Source: a virus
DNA length: 64,000 nucleotides
Strand: one strand, 5' to 3'
IMG/VR virus record: IMGVR_UViG_3300043446_001144
Coordinates: 1 to 64,000 of that record
A model generated the notes under the pieces. The model was given only the letters and a program-made list of their open reading frames with translations. It was not told the origin of the DNA and made no database searches. Made by a program: the position numbers and the translations under genes. Below are positions 41,379-49,235 of the stretch, in pieces (position 1 is the first letter of the stretch; every line of letters starts with the position of its first letter).

Positions 41379-42020
41379 TTATTCCGTAATAGTGAACGAA
41401 TCGATGGGGGTGAGCGAGTTGACGTTCGCGCCAATAGCGTGAACTTCTTTTACCTTATAGAATGAGTCGAGTAATGCCGGTGCAATCTCGCTAGAAATAC
41501 GCACCGTGAAAGCGTTTACGAATAAACGTTTTCCTGCTTCTGATATATCTCTTTTGGAGATATCCAGAACATCTAAACGACGGACTGTGTCATCGTCCGT
41601 TTGAAGACTTCCAAATCTGAGTGGAAGACGTGTTCTTACTAATTGCGCAAGAATTTCTCTGTCATGACGTGGTTGACGAGAGTAAACCGTGACTTGATAG
41701 TCAATGTTTACAGGGATAGGGAAGTTGATAAGCCAGTTATGGTCATCGTCAATCCATGGATTACCATCAACTGTTTCTGGGTTATCTAAGTAAGCAGGTT
41801 TGACTAAACCACGCATGGCACGTGTGACATCCTCTGAAATATCAATCATATCGATGGTGATGTAAGGATATTTTTGGTCACGTAATTCTTGGTCAGGTTG
41901 TCCAAACCATACCTCTACCTTGCGGTGAGACACGTTGGAATCATCTGACTTTTGGTCGGTCACTGTGATGCCCTTGAGAAGGTCACGTAGAGCGTTATCT
42001 TCAGATAAAAGGAAGGTCAT
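41379..42020 (-). CDS. Tail terminator / neck protein, 213 aa
   Basis: A protein of mixed alpha/beta type upstream of the sheath. KVEVWFGQPDQELRDQKYPY (about 31-50) with ITIDMIDISEDV, and PIPVNIDYQVTVYSRQPRHD, match the fold of tail terminator proteins, which cap the tail at the neck and bind the head completion proteins. The C-terminus carries a short beta segment. The position neck, sheath, tube supports this. Confidence 0.65.
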   Translation of the reverse strand: MTFLLSEDNALRDLLKGITVTDQKSDDSNVSHRKVEVWFGQPDQELRDQKYPYITIDMIDISEDVTRAMRGLVKPAYLDNPETVDGNPWIDDDHNWLINFPIPVNIDYQVTVYSRQPRHDREILAQLVRTRLPLRFGSLQTDDDTVRRLDVLDISKRDISEAGKRLFVNAFTVRISSEIAPALLDSFYKVKEVHAIGANVNSLTPIDSFTITE

Positions 42021-42328
42021 TCAATACCACCTGTTAGATGAGCCATACGACGTACAAAGAAAGCCTCCACCTGACCAGTGCGGTTTGCCATGCGGCGAAG
42101 AGCAGCAGTTGGTTGAGTATCAGGAGTTCCGTATTCGAGGTTCATAGCCTCAGCACGATGGGCTTTATGAACATTTACATTAAAAGAATCATCAACACTA
42201 ATAGAGCGAACGATATGTTCAGGCCATCCGCTTGCTCGCGCCTCCGTGCGCATGAGAGCAGACATATATTTGGAAGACTCTCTACTGGCCTGCTTTATGG
42301 CGTTGCTGTAAGGATTGTTATGAGTCAC
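42017..42328 (-). CDS. HK97 gp10-like neck/tail completion protein, 103 aa
   Basis: GTG start at 42328 overlapping the preceding stop (GTGA). The protein has VDDSFNVNVHKAHRAEAMNL with EYGTPDTQPTAALRRMANR. The E-(Y/F)-GT...P.P..R.A pattern belongs to HK97-gp10-type neck and minor tail proteins that join head and tail. It overlaps the terminator-like gene by 4 bases. Confidence 0.6.
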   Translation of the reverse strand: MTHNNPYSNAIKQASRESSKYMSALMRTEARASGWPEHIVRSISVDDSFNVNVHKAHRAEAMNLEYGTPDTQPTAALRRMANRTGQVEAFFVRRMAHLTGGIE

Positions 42329-42498
42329 TTCTTTTTACCCTTCGCAGCGACTTTGCCACCGACATAGCCTGCGATAAGGGCAGTAACAATAGGTTGTCTT
42401 TCTTTTGGACGAAAGCCAAATACGCCGCGAATGAATTCTTCGCGTTCATGCGTAGAGTGAATCTCTGCGGCTTTCCTATACCAAGGCACATGTGCCAT
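42325..42498 (-). CDS. Small hypothetical protein, 57 aa
   Basis: ATG 42498 has AAAGGGG 7-8 bases upstream. Peptide begins MAHVPWYRKAAEIHSTHERE and continues with an IVTALIAGYVGGKVAA hydrophobic span and a GKKK tail, so it may be a small membrane-associated protein. It starts the neck and tail operon below the terminator at 42570-42595. Confidence 0.6.
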   Translation of the reverse strand: MAHVPWYRKAAEIHSTHEREEFIRGVFGFRPKERQPIVTALIAGYVGGKVAAKGKKK

Positions 42499-42569
42499 TT
42501 CTATCCCCTTTATCGCAAGTAGTGGGTGCTACACGGAGTCCGCACGGATTTCCGATAAGGCTAGGATAG

Positions 42570-42595
42570 AGAAAAGGCCCCGGTTAAGGGGCCTT
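42570..42595 (-). terminator. Rho-independent terminator closing the small-protein run
   Basis: AAGGCCCC (42574-42581) and GGGGCCTT (42588-42595) form a perfect 8-bp stem with a 6-base loop. In minus-strand reading the hairpin lies just after the stop at 42601 and is followed by TTCTC. It separates the small-protein block from the neck and tail genes; the same hairpin is symmetric enough to act on plus-strand reads as well. Confidence 0.8.
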
Positions 42596-42600
42596 AACTT

Positions 42601-42885
42601 TTACTTCTTTTCTTTCTTCTCACGCTTTTCTTCGGCTTTTTCGCCCTTCTTGCCTTCCTTTTTTTCGTGAGTCTTTTCTTTCTTTTTAATGCCCTTAATA
42701 ATTTTTTTATCAATCTTTACATCTTCTTGAAGAGTCTTTGGCTTCTTCTTTTTGCCGTGGGCTTTGTCTTTCTTTTCGAACTCTTCTTTCTCTTCCTTGT
42801 CGAGTCCAGCCTTTTTGGTCAAATAAGAGTCCATCTTTTCGTCAGACTTCTTGGTGTACTTGCCCTTCATAGGTGGTTTTTTCAT
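42601..42885 (-). CDS. Lysine/glutamate-rich protein, 94 aa
   Basis: An extremely charged protein: nearly every second residue is K or E (KKKKPKTLQEDVKIDKKIIK). The start MKKPPMKGKYTKKSDEKMDS overlaps the preceding stop by one base. Probably a disordered or helical DNA-associated or virion-internal protein; no family. Confidence 0.6.
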   Translation of the reverse strand: MKKPPMKGKYTKKSDEKMDSYLTKKAGLDKEEKEEFEKKDKAHGKKKKPKTLQEDVKIDKKIIKGIKKKEKTHEKKEGKKGEKAEEKREKKEKK

Positions 42886-43085
42886 TACATACCACGCTTT
42901 CTTGGCATCGCCTGTTTCTTAGCCTTAGCCTGTGAAACAGCCTTCTTAATTTGAGGCCTGTTTTTATCAGCAGCGGCCTTGCCTTGCTTACCAGCACGCA
43001 AAGTTGCTAAGTCAGCAGCATCAATCTTGTTCTTGTTGCCAGCAAGTGCAGCAATCTTCTTCTGCTTAGGAGATAGTTCTTTCAC
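42885..43085 (-). CDS. Basic helical protein, 66 aa
   Basis: A lysine/alanine-rich peptide (MKELSPKQKKIAALAGNKNK; KKAVSQAKAKKQAMPRKRGM). The LSPKQKKIAALAGNKNKIDAADL wording is common in small phage proteins of unknown role next to virion genes. It overlaps neighbours by 1-4 bases. Confidence 0.6.
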   Translation of the reverse strand: MKELSPKQKKIAALAGNKNKIDAADLATLRAGKQGKAAADKNRPQIKKAVSQAKAKKQAMPRKRGM

Positions 43086-43204
43086 TTTTTGCCTTTCTTC
43101 TTTGCAGCCTTCTTTTTTGTCTTAGCGTACTTTTTATTAGCAGCGGCTAAAGTTTTTTCACCATGCTTGTCCTTCGGGCGCATGCAGCCACATGTTGAAC
43201 ACAT
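43082..43204 (-). CDS. Small basic protein with an N-terminal CxxCxC motif, 40 aa
   Basis: ATG 43204 to TGA 43082. The peptide starts MCSTCGCMRPKDKHGEKTLA and ends in a lysine run (KKKAAKKKGKK). The MCxxCGC start is shared with the next peptide upstream, suggesting both bind a metal or partner through the same motif. Overlaps the following gene by 4 bases. Confidence 0.55.
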   Translation of the reverse strand: MCSTCGCMRPKDKHGEKTLAAANKKYAKTKKKAAKKKGKK

Positions 43205-43206
43205 GG

Positions 43207-43278
43207 TTACTTACAGCACTTGCACTTGCAGGATTTAGTCTTGCATTTACCTTTTTTACATCCACATGTAGCACACAT
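43207..43278 (-). CDS. 23-residue cysteine-rich micropeptide
   Basis: ATG 43278 to TAA 43207, overlapping the preceding gene's stop by one base. The 23 residues contain eight cysteines and eight lysines: it begins MCATCGCKKGKCKTK and continues SCKCKCCK. It has the look of a metallothionein-like or basic metal-binding peptide. It sits in a run of small genes with no gaps, and it fills its interval exactly. Confidence 0.55.
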   Translation of the reverse strand: MCATCGCKKGKCKTKSCKCKCCK

Positions 43279-43427
43279 TACTTCTTACCTGCTTTCTGTT
43301 TTGTTGGTTTTGCAATCTTGTTCCTGCCTGAACGGTCGGGAACACAATTAGGTACTTTACGACCATTCTTCATCTTCATGCCAACCTGGACATAGCCATC
43401 CCAGCATGGGTCAGACTTTTTAGCCAT
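43278..43427 (-). CDS. Small conserved phage protein (CWDGYVQVGMK type), 49 aa
   Basis: Start taken at ATG 43427 (MAKKSDPCWDGYVQVGMKMK); upstream open frame is shadow. The motif CWDGYVQVGMKMKNGRKVPN followed by CVPD recurs in many unrelated phages as a small protein of unknown role. Two conserved cysteines may pair or bind metal. Confidence 0.65.
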   Translation of the reverse strand: MAKKSDPCWDGYVQVGMKMKNGRKVPNCVPDRSGRNKIAKPTKQKAGKK

Positions 43428-43650
43428 TCTTATTTTCCTTCTTGTGAGGGTTACCTTTGTGCCAGTCCTTAACGGCTTTGACACCCTGCTTAATTGTCTT
43501 AGACCCACCCTTTTTAGTCAGGTTAATTTTATCCCACTTGCCAGCCTTAGCCTTGGCTTCGTGGTCAACGACCACATCTCCCTTGCTGTTCTTTTTAACA
43601 GTGTGCTTAATCCCTTGAACTTTAATGGTCTTTGATTTTTCTTTTTTCAC
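43420..43650 (-). CDS. Basic hypothetical protein, 76 aa
   Basis: Lysine-rich, with a beta-like first half (KTIKVQGIKHTVKKNSKGDV) and a tail DWHKGNPHKKENKNG. It overlaps the genes on both sides by 4-8 bases. Family not recognised. Confidence 0.6.
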   Translation of the reverse strand: MKKEKSKTIKVQGIKHTVKKNSKGDVVVDHEAKAKAGKWDKINLTKKGGSKTIKQGVKAVKDWHKGNPHKKENKNG

Positions 43651-43829
43651 GGAACCACTTTCTTACGATGAGTGTAACGAATGGGAGGTTTTGGCTTACG
43701 AACATAGCCGCCACGCTTTTTGCGCAACTTGGCTCCACCTGATTCGTACTTGCCCTCTGTAAGAGTGGTACGAACCTGTTTTTGAGGTGCTTTCCCTGCA
43801 CGAGCACCAGGTGATTTTTTACGACGCAT
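43647..43829 (-). CDS. Arginine/lysine-rich protein, 60 aa
   Basis: A very basic peptide (MRRKKSPGARAGKAPQKQVR; KLRKKRGGYVRKPKPP) starting on the last base of the upstream stop. Likely nucleic-acid binding by charge; no family. Confidence 0.6.
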   Translation of the reverse strand: MRRKKSPGARAGKAPQKQVRTTLTEGKYESGGAKLRKKRGGYVRKPKPPIRYTHRKKVVP

Positions 43830-44008
43830 TACTTCTTCTTTTTAGACATTCCCGCTTCGCTCATGGCGATAGCAACAGCCTGCTTGCGTGACTTAACTAC
43901 AGGTCCCTTACCTGGACCTTTCTTACCCGATTTTAGTTTGCCGGATTTGTACTCACGCATAACTTTTTCAACTTTTCCTTTTTGCTTTGACGTTGCTTTT
44001 TTTGCCAT
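43829..44008 (-). CDS. DUF6496-type small basic protein, 59 aa
   Basis: ATG 44008 to TAA 43829. The peptide has KVEKVMREYKSGKLKSGKKG, then a PVVKSRKQAVAIAMSEAG segment. That is the pattern of DUF6496 proteins (KV.KVM.E.K.G.L..G.....V.SRKQA.AIA.SEAG), common in phages near virion genes. Function not known. It overlaps both neighbours by one base. Confidence 0.75.
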   Translation of the reverse strand: MAKKATSKQKGKVEKVMREYKSGKLKSGKKGPGKGPVVKSRKQAVAIAMSEAGMSKKKK

Positions 44009-44145
44009 TACTCTTCCTCTTCTACTAGTTCTTCTTCATCCCAAACATGGTCATCATATTCTTCTTCCTCTAAAGATTCATAGTCAAAATCTTCTTCAAA
44101 CAGAGTAGGGTCAATTTCTGGCTCAAAACTTTCCATATTAGACAT
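44008..44145 (-). CDS. Small acidic protein, 45 aa
   Basis: ATG 44145 to TAA 44008. About half of the residues are E or D (ESLEEEEYDDHVWDEEELVE), in sharp contrast to the very basic proteins encoded downstream. It lies one base after the collagen-like gene's stop. It could bind or neutralise the basic neighbours (inference). Confidence 0.55.
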   Translation of the reverse strand: MSNMESFEPEIDPTLFEEDFDYESLEEEEYDDHVWDEEELVEEEE

Positions 44146-44146
44146 G

Positions 44147-45643
44147 CTATGCCACCCGTGTGATAGAGGCCACGTAGAACGTGTAAGTGTTTGTTGTCCC
44201 AGAGTTCATTGTTAGTTTTAGGTAGTTTAAGGCAGTTGTGTCTACTGCTACGGCAGTGGTGGTGTTGGTTGTGACTGTGCTGCCGTTGTAATGACTGGTT
44301 GTGCTTCCAAGAATAGTTCCGGCAATTCCAGTACTTCGCACTGTAATAAGGGCATTTATTTCTATTGCCCCTGCAGTTGCTGTTGCTCCAATGGTTCCTG
44401 TTGTTGCGACGGTACCAGTCGTTGCGGATGTAGTTGTTCCTACTCTAACATTGTAGGTAGCAGTAACATTGTTAGTTCCAGTGCGAACTCCGTATGCCCT
44501 TACAATGTAACTAGAACCAACTACTAAAGCATCTGCGGCTACAGCAAGGTTGATAACGTTGGTCTCTGTCGCTGCAGTTGTGGTTACGCTGGTTGTTAAT
44601 GAACTACCACTTAAACCCAGAGTGCCTTGAATTCCTTGTGTACCTATTGTTCCTTGGTTTCCTGTTAAACCTGTAGTTCCCTGGAATCCTTGAATTCCCG
44701 TAAGACCTTGAGTTCCTTGTCGGCCTTGAATTCCTTGAGTACCTTGAGCACCTGTGGCACCTTGAATACCGTTAGTTCCCTGTGTACCAACCGTACCTTG
44801 AGAGCCTAGTGTTCCTTGAATACCCTGTCTTCCTTGAATTCCTTGTGTTCCTTGCGTACCAAGGACACCTTGTGTTCCTTGTCGGCCTTGAATTCCTTGA
44901 GTACCAATGACTCCTTGAATACCTGTTAAACCTTGCGCACCAACACCAACCGAACCTTGCGCACCAATTACTCCCTGTATTCCTTGAGTTCCCTGTGTGC
45001 CGAGCGTTCCTTGAGAGCCGGTTGTTCCTTGACGTCCCTGTACACCTTGTACTCCTTGAAGACCTGTAAGACCTTGGTTTCCAGCAATACCTTGTGCACC
45101 AGCAGTTCCCTGTGCACCCTGTTGACCAACACCTGTAATTCCCTGTAAACCAATGTAGCCCTGCAATCCTTGCGCACCTGCAGTTCCTTGCGCACCATTA
45201 CTGCCACTAGTTCCAGAAGAGCCTTGCGTTCCTGTTCTACCTTGAACACCTTGTGTTCCATTTGTGCCCTGAATACCCGCAGAACCGTTAGAACCTGCAG
45301 TTCCTTGTGTTCCTGTTCCCGCAACACCTTGAGTTCCATTTAAACCTTGAGTACCAGTCGTACCCTGACGACCTTGAGTTCCTTGAGCACCTGTTCCATT
45401 TGCTCCTTGAATACCAAGCGCACCCTGTGTTCCAGTAAATCCTTGAATACCTATTGTTCCAGTTGTTCCTTGGAGTCCTAACGGACCACGAGTTCCTTGT
45501 ACGCCTTGACGACCTTGAGTTCCTTGTCGGCCTTGAATAGCCTGTGTACTTAAAGATTGGATTCCAGCATCTAAATAATCAAGCGCTGCATTAAGTGTGA
45601 CATCCCAATCGGATTGTCCTGCAACGGGCTTTTGAAGTGGCAC
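44147..45643 (-). CDS. Collagen-like fibre protein, 498 aa
   Basis: GTG 45643 with GGAAAGG upstream. Residues 1-35 form a helical/attachment segment (MPLQKPVAGQSDWDVTLNAA), and about 38-335 are uninterrupted Gly-X-Y triplets, mainly GTQ, GIQ, GVQ and GRQ (GRQGTQGRQGVQGTRGPLG). A C-terminal beta domain (about 340-498; VVGSSYIVRAYGVRTGTNNV) would trimerise or bind a target. Charged residues and prolines are rare, so the helix would rely on Gln/Thr. Probably a virion surface fibre. It has a partner at 57012-59276. Confidence 0.85.
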   Translation of the reverse strand: MPLQKPVAGQSDWDVTLNAALDYLDAGIQSLSTQAIQGRQGTQGRQGVQGTRGPLGLQGTTGTIGIQGFTGTQGALGIQGANGTGAQGTQGRQGTTGTQGLNGTQGVAGTGTQGTAGSNGSAGIQGTNGTQGVQGRTGTQGSSGTSGSNGAQGTAGAQGLQGYIGLQGITGVGQQGAQGTAGAQGIAGNQGLTGLQGVQGVQGRQGTTGSQGTLGTQGTQGIQGVIGAQGSVGVGAQGLTGIQGVIGTQGIQGRQGTQGVLGTQGTQGIQGRQGIQGTLGSQGTVGTQGTNGIQGATGAQGTQGIQGRQGTQGLTGIQGFQGTTGLTGNQGTIGTQGIQGTLGLSGSSLTTSVTTTAATETNVINLAVAADALVVGSSYIVRAYGVRTGTNNVTATYNVRVGTTTSATTGTVATTGTIGATATAGAIEINALITVRSTGIAGTILGSTTSHYNGSTVTTNTTTAVAVDTTALNYLKLTMNSGTTNTYTFYVASITRVA

Positions 45644-45658
45644 TATGTATTACCTTTC

Positions 45659-46267
45659 CTAGTAACCGTAACTACTGTCGCCATAGCCATTTGCACCGTA
45701 GCCAAAGTATTCGGTAGATGTTGCATACTGTTGGAACTGCGGGTCATTGACCATTTCTTCGGAATTGACCATGTTACAGTCAATAGTGACTACTGAGTAT
45801 CTATCCTTATATCTTCCTCGTGGGTTAACTCGCGTGGGAACAAAGACAAATCCTTGAAATATAATACGGTCTTTTATATGTTTGCTTGGGTCTGTAATCA
45901 TTGCTGGAAGAAGTCTGTTTATATCTGCGACACTTACTACTAAGCGTAGAGTATCTGTGGTGTAGAAGCCTCGCTCATTCATAATATTGCTGCCACGCAT
46001 CTGTTGGGCAAGAATTACAGGTAATTTAAAGGAGGTATTCCAACGCCTTCCCTTGTTATCTACTTGATTTGAGACGTCGTAGATGGGGTCTACCCAGTTC
46101 GTATAGTTTTGGCGTAAAGCATCAGCATCCCAAACCCACCAATCAACCTCAGTTCCTACGGGGTCGCGTAACTCATCAACGATACCCTCATCCATGGACT
46201 GGGTTTCGTAGTCGATTTTAAAGCGTCCTTGGACTTTAGTCCCACGCATAGAACCTCCCAACGGCAT
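45659..46267 (-). CDS. Unknown virion-associated protein, 202 aa
   Basis: The open frame starts at ATG 46267, but an internal ATG at 46249 (MRGTKVQGRF) follows GGGAGG and is equally likely. The protein has RDPVGTEVDWWVWDADALRQ and a central mixed segment, with the C-terminus FGYGANGYGDSSYGY rich in Tyr/Gly. Similar wording occurs in phage structural proteins near fibre genes, but I do not recognise the family. It is the last minus-strand gene before the opposite-strand island. Confidence 0.55.
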   Translation of the reverse strand: MPLGGSMRGTKVQGRFKIDYETQSMDEGIVDELRDPVGTEVDWWVWDADALRQNYTNWVDPIYDVSNQVDNKGRRWNTSFKLPVILAQQMRGSNIMNERGFYTTDTLRLVVSVADINRLLPAMITDPSKHIKDRIIFQGFVFVPTRVNPRGRYKDRYSVVTIDCNMVNSEEMVNDPQFQQYATSTEYFGYGANGYGDSSYGY

Positions 46268-46335
46268 TGATACGATACCAATTTTTTGAGGAAAAAATGT
46301 GCTGGATTATCGGGACATAGTGTTAGGATGCCCCC
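46268..46335. promoter_or_regulatory. Divergent intergenic region at the start of the plus-strand island
   Basis: These 68 bases lie between divergently read genes and must drive the plus-strand island, since the upstream genes are on the other strand. TTGAGG at 46286-46291 with a poor TATCGG at 46308-46313 is the best, still weak, -35/-10 match. AGGA lies 8 bases before the ATG at 46336. No operator repeat is obvious. Confidence 0.35.
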
Positions 46336-47337
46336 ATGAATTTGGTACAACGAGCAGTCTCATCTGGCGGAAAACTTGCCCCTCTAGTCATCTCCCACGG
46401 TCTAACCGCTGGAACAGGGCTAATGAACCCCTCAATTTTTATAGACGATGAAGGCGATATTCTTGTCAATTTACGGCATGTTAACTACACCCTCTATCAT
46501 GCAGAAAATCATCAGAAGTTCCCAAGTAGATGGGGACCTCTCTCTTATTTGCATCCAGAAAAAGACCAACGTCTAGTTACCGTCAATTATGTTTGTCGTC
46601 TAGACGAAAATCTCTTAATGACTGATTTTGCAAAAGTTGATACTTCTAAGTTTGATGTTGAGCCTAAATGGGAATTTGTTGGTGAAGAAGACTGCCGTCT
46701 TGTTCAATGGGATGGCGACTACTATTTAGTAGGCGTTCGTAGAGATACTACTACTAATGGTGAAGGACGTATGGAGTACAGTAAAGTGACAATAGATAAA
46801 CGCAAATGGTCTGTTAAAGAGGTTTCTCGTGTTCGCATTCCTGCTCCTATGCCCAACATCTCTTACTGTGAAAAGAATTGGGTACCTATTATTGATAAAC
46901 CTTATCACTTTGTAAAATGGGTATCCCCAGTAGAAATTGTAAAAGCGTCCCCCAACAAATCGGAATGTGACCAAGTTAAATTAAAACAGTGTCTTGTTAC
47001 TCCCATGGACCAACGAGGAAGTTCTCAAGTTATTAGATGGAAAGGACAGTACATCTCTATAACACACGATGTTGATTTATTTAAAAATTATTTGAATCAA
47101 AAAGACGGAATCTATCGTCATCGTGTACTAGTTTGGAATGATGACATGAACCTTATTGGAATTTCTAATCAATTTTCTTTTTTAGATGCTCGAATAGAGT
47201 TCTGTGTTGGGGCTGCAGTTCATAACGAAGATTTATTGATATCTTTTGGATTTCAAGATAACGCTGCTTTTGTGCTGAGAACTCCTGCACATATTGTGGA
47301 CGCTCTTGTAGAGGAGGCTTTGCAATATGGCAATTGA
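46336..47337 (+). CDS. Five-bladed propeller glycosidase/phosphorylase-like protein
   Basis: First gene of the plus-strand island, 333 residues, ATG 46336 after AGGA. Motifs spaced around a propeller are visible: MNPSIFIDDEGDILVNLRHV (about 36-55), EEDCRLVQWDGDYYLVGVRR (about 118-137), KNWVPIIDKPYHFVKWVSPV, GSSQVIRWKGQYISITHDVD, and a closing EFCVGAAVHNEDLLISFGFQ blade. This NPS...EDxR...KNW...G(S/T)...EFxxG...SxGxxD layout is that of GH130/GH43-like glycan-acting propellers. The exact substrate and activity cannot be read. Confidence 0.65.
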   Translation: MNLVQRAVSSGGKLAPLVISHGLTAGTGLMNPSIFIDDEGDILVNLRHVNYTLYHAENHQKFPSRWGPLSYLHPEKDQRLVTVNYVCRLDENLLMTDFAKVDTSKFDVEPKWEFVGEEDCRLVQWDGDYYLVGVRRDTTTNGEGRMEYSKVTIDKRKWSVKEVSRVRIPAPMPNISYCEKNWVPIIDKPYHFVKWVSPVEIVKASPNKSECDQVKLKQCLVTPMDQRGSSQVIRWKGQYISITHDVDLFKNYLNQKDGIYRHRVLVWNDDMNLIGISNQFSFLDARIEFCVGAAVHNEDLLISFGFQDNAAFVLRTPAHIVDALVEEALQYGN

Positions 47338-47887
47338 AGATTTGATAGTTGACTTATCAAGTGACCCGTTCAATCACGAAAAGAACTTCACCGTTGCAAG
47401 TGAATATCAAAAGTTAAATCAAACCGCTTCTGCTGTTTCCTTTTACCTAAGAACTGCAGAGTATGGTCCAGAAAAAGGAAGCCCACATGTATACGCATCT
47501 CTATTAAAGATGGCGAGATGCTTTAATGACCAGCATGACAGAAAGCACACTGTAACAAACTGTCTACTTCAAGCAATTGCTTATTGGCCTGAACGACCAG
47601 AAGCGTACTTTTATCTATCGCAATTTCATGAAAGAGAAAGTAATTGGCAAGAATGCTACACCTTTGCAGAAATTGGTCTTAATCTTGCTGATTTTGACAA
47701 ACTTCCAGGAGAACTTGACTATTACGGAAAGTATTGCTTGGAATTTGAAAAGGCAGTAAGCGCCTACTGGGTGGGACGTCGAGATGAGAGCATCAGTATG
47801 TTTATACAGTTAAAGACCAAAAATCTAGAGTCTGATTATGTTGAATCTGTAGAAACTAATCTAAGGAGTTTAGGTGTTACTTTTTGA
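47327..47887 (+). CDS. TPR-type protein linked to glycan genes, 186 aa
   Basis: The sequence contains helical pairs with TPR wording: VASEYQKLNQTASAVSFYLR (about 22-41), LKMARCFNDQHDRKHTV, NCLLQAIAYWPERPEAYFYL and SQFHERESNWQECYTFAEIG (about 97-116). TPR arrays frequently accompany phage glycosyltransferases. It overlaps the propeller gene by 11 bases and the FkbM gene by 14. Confidence 0.65.
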   Translation: MAIEDLIVDLSSDPFNHEKNFTVASEYQKLNQTASAVSFYLRTAEYGPEKGSPHVYASLLKMARCFNDQHDRKHTVTNCLLQAIAYWPERPEAYFYLSQFHERESNWQECYTFAEIGLNLADFDKLPGELDYYGKYCLEFEKAVSAYWVGRRDESISMFIQLKTKNLESDYVESVETNLRSLGVTF

Positions 47888-48545
47888 TATTGGTGCAAAC
47901 CGTGGTGACGCAGTAGTTGCTGGGTTAAACAAAGGGTACAAAGTAGTTGCTGTTGAGGCTGCTCCTAAAATATTCAGAGCATTAGAGACTAACTTTAAAA
48001 ATAACCCTAATGTTCGTACCATAAAGTTTGCTGTTTCTGAAAAAGATTTTGAAACTGTAAATTTCTACGAATGTATTGAAGATGGGCTTTCAACCCTAAA
48101 TTTAGACTGGCTTACAGCAGACACCATGCCATACAATGGGAAACGGTTTTGGACAGTAGAAGTTACGACAATAACTATCGACACTCTAGTTAATTTGTAC
48201 GGAAAACCTGACCTTATAAAAATAGACGTAGAAGGTGCAGAATGGTCTGTTTTCAAAGGAATGACGCAAAATTATGGAAAACTTACCTTTGAATGGACTT
48301 TTGAAACCATAAAAGAACACGAAAAACAATTAGACTATCTCTACACGTTAGGGTATACACATGTTGCTCCACAGTACATCGTCCATCACTTAGACGAGCC
48401 TACTGAATGGTATGAACTGCAGCAAAATAACCTCAATCAACTGTACATTTGGCATCAAGAGACCTCCGATGCATGGATAGAGGGTGGGTGGAAAACCGCA
48501 AACCTTAGACCAACTGCCGATGTTGGAATGTGTTGGGTAAAGTGA
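47874..48545 (+). CDS. FkbM-family methyltransferase
   Basis: GTG start at 47874 with AAGGAG upstream; 223 residues. SAM motif I is LLFDIGANRGDAVVAGL (about 2-18), the acidic end of strand 2 is VVAVEAAPKIFRALE, and the FkbM signature is TTITIDTLVNLYGKPDLIKI followed by DVEGAEWSVFKGM (about 100-133). FkbM proteins methylate hydroxyls of sugars or polyketides. In this island it would modify a glycan made by the two glycosyltransferases. Confidence 0.85.
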   Translation: MLLFDIGANRGDAVVAGLNKGYKVVAVEAAPKIFRALETNFKNNPNVRTIKFAVSEKDFETVNFYECIEDGLSTLNLDWLTADTMPYNGKRFWTVEVTTITIDTLVNLYGKPDLIKIDVEGAEWSVFKGMTQNYGKLTFEWTFETIKEHEKQLDYLYTLGYTHVAPQYIVHHLDEPTEWYELQQNNLNQLYIWHQETSDAWIEGGWKTANLRPTADVGMCWVK

Positions 48546-48557
48546 TAGGGTTTAGCA

Positions 48558-49235
48558 ATGACTAACGCTCTTCCGCATTTCAATATAATCTTTGCAACTC
48601 CAGGGCACTCTATGCTTCCCGGATATGTTCGAAGTATACTAAAAAGCACTTACTATTTGACTCACAAAGGTCTAACATGGAATTACCTTACTGATTATTC
48701 CTCTTTGGTTGCGCACGCAAGAGAAAAGACTATTGGTGGAACAGGTTATCAAGACCGCAGTAATAAAAAACCAGGTCATGGAACCTTTACCTACGATGTT
48801 ATAGTTTGGATTGACTCAGACATAGCGTGGGAGCCAGAAGATTTGTTTAGACTCATAGAGCATAAAGAGGAGATTGTTTCTGGGTGCTACATGATGGAGA
48901 ATGGAGAAGTGACTGTTTATCCAGAAGCATTAAAAAACGGTATGAGAGTAGAGGAAATTCTTCGCATGAAGAAGCCGTTTGAAGTTAGAGGAGTAGGTTT
49001 TGGGTTTTTAGCAATTAAGTATGGGGTATTTGAGCGCATGGAGCGTCCTTGGTTCTCTCAGGTCGAGGTCGAGGTAATGAATGATAAAACAGGAGAACCA
49101 GAATACAAATTTCCTCTTATGGGAGAAGACTTGTCTTGGTGTGAGAAGGCGCATCGTATGGGGTTGAAAATTTGGGTGGACCCACTTATCAGGGTGACGC
49201 ATCACAAACAAATAAAGTTGGAATGGCCTCGTTAA
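48558..49235 (+). CDS. GT-A type glycosyltransferase
   Basis: A 225-residue protein. NIIFATPGHSMLPGYVRSIL begins the nucleotide-sugar-binding fold, and YDVIVWIDSDIAWEPEDLFR (about 88-107) holds the DxD metal motif. EIVSGCYM and GVGFGFLAIKYGVFERM follow, with a late EDLSWCEKAHRMGLKIW acid/base segment. This is the layout of small single-domain GT-A transferases seen in phages and giant viruses. The sugar and acceptor are unknown. It starts 12 bases after the FkbM gene. Confidence 0.8.
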   Translation: MTNALPHFNIIFATPGHSMLPGYVRSILKSTYYLTHKGLTWNYLTDYSSLVAHAREKTIGGTGYQDRSNKKPGHGTFTYDVIVWIDSDIAWEPEDLFRLIEHKEEIVSGCYMMENGEVTVYPEALKNGMRVEEILRMKKPFEVRGVGFGFLAIKYGVFERMERPWFSQVEVEVMNDKTGEPEYKFPLMGEDLSWCEKAHRMGLKIWVDPLIRVTHHKQIKLEWPR

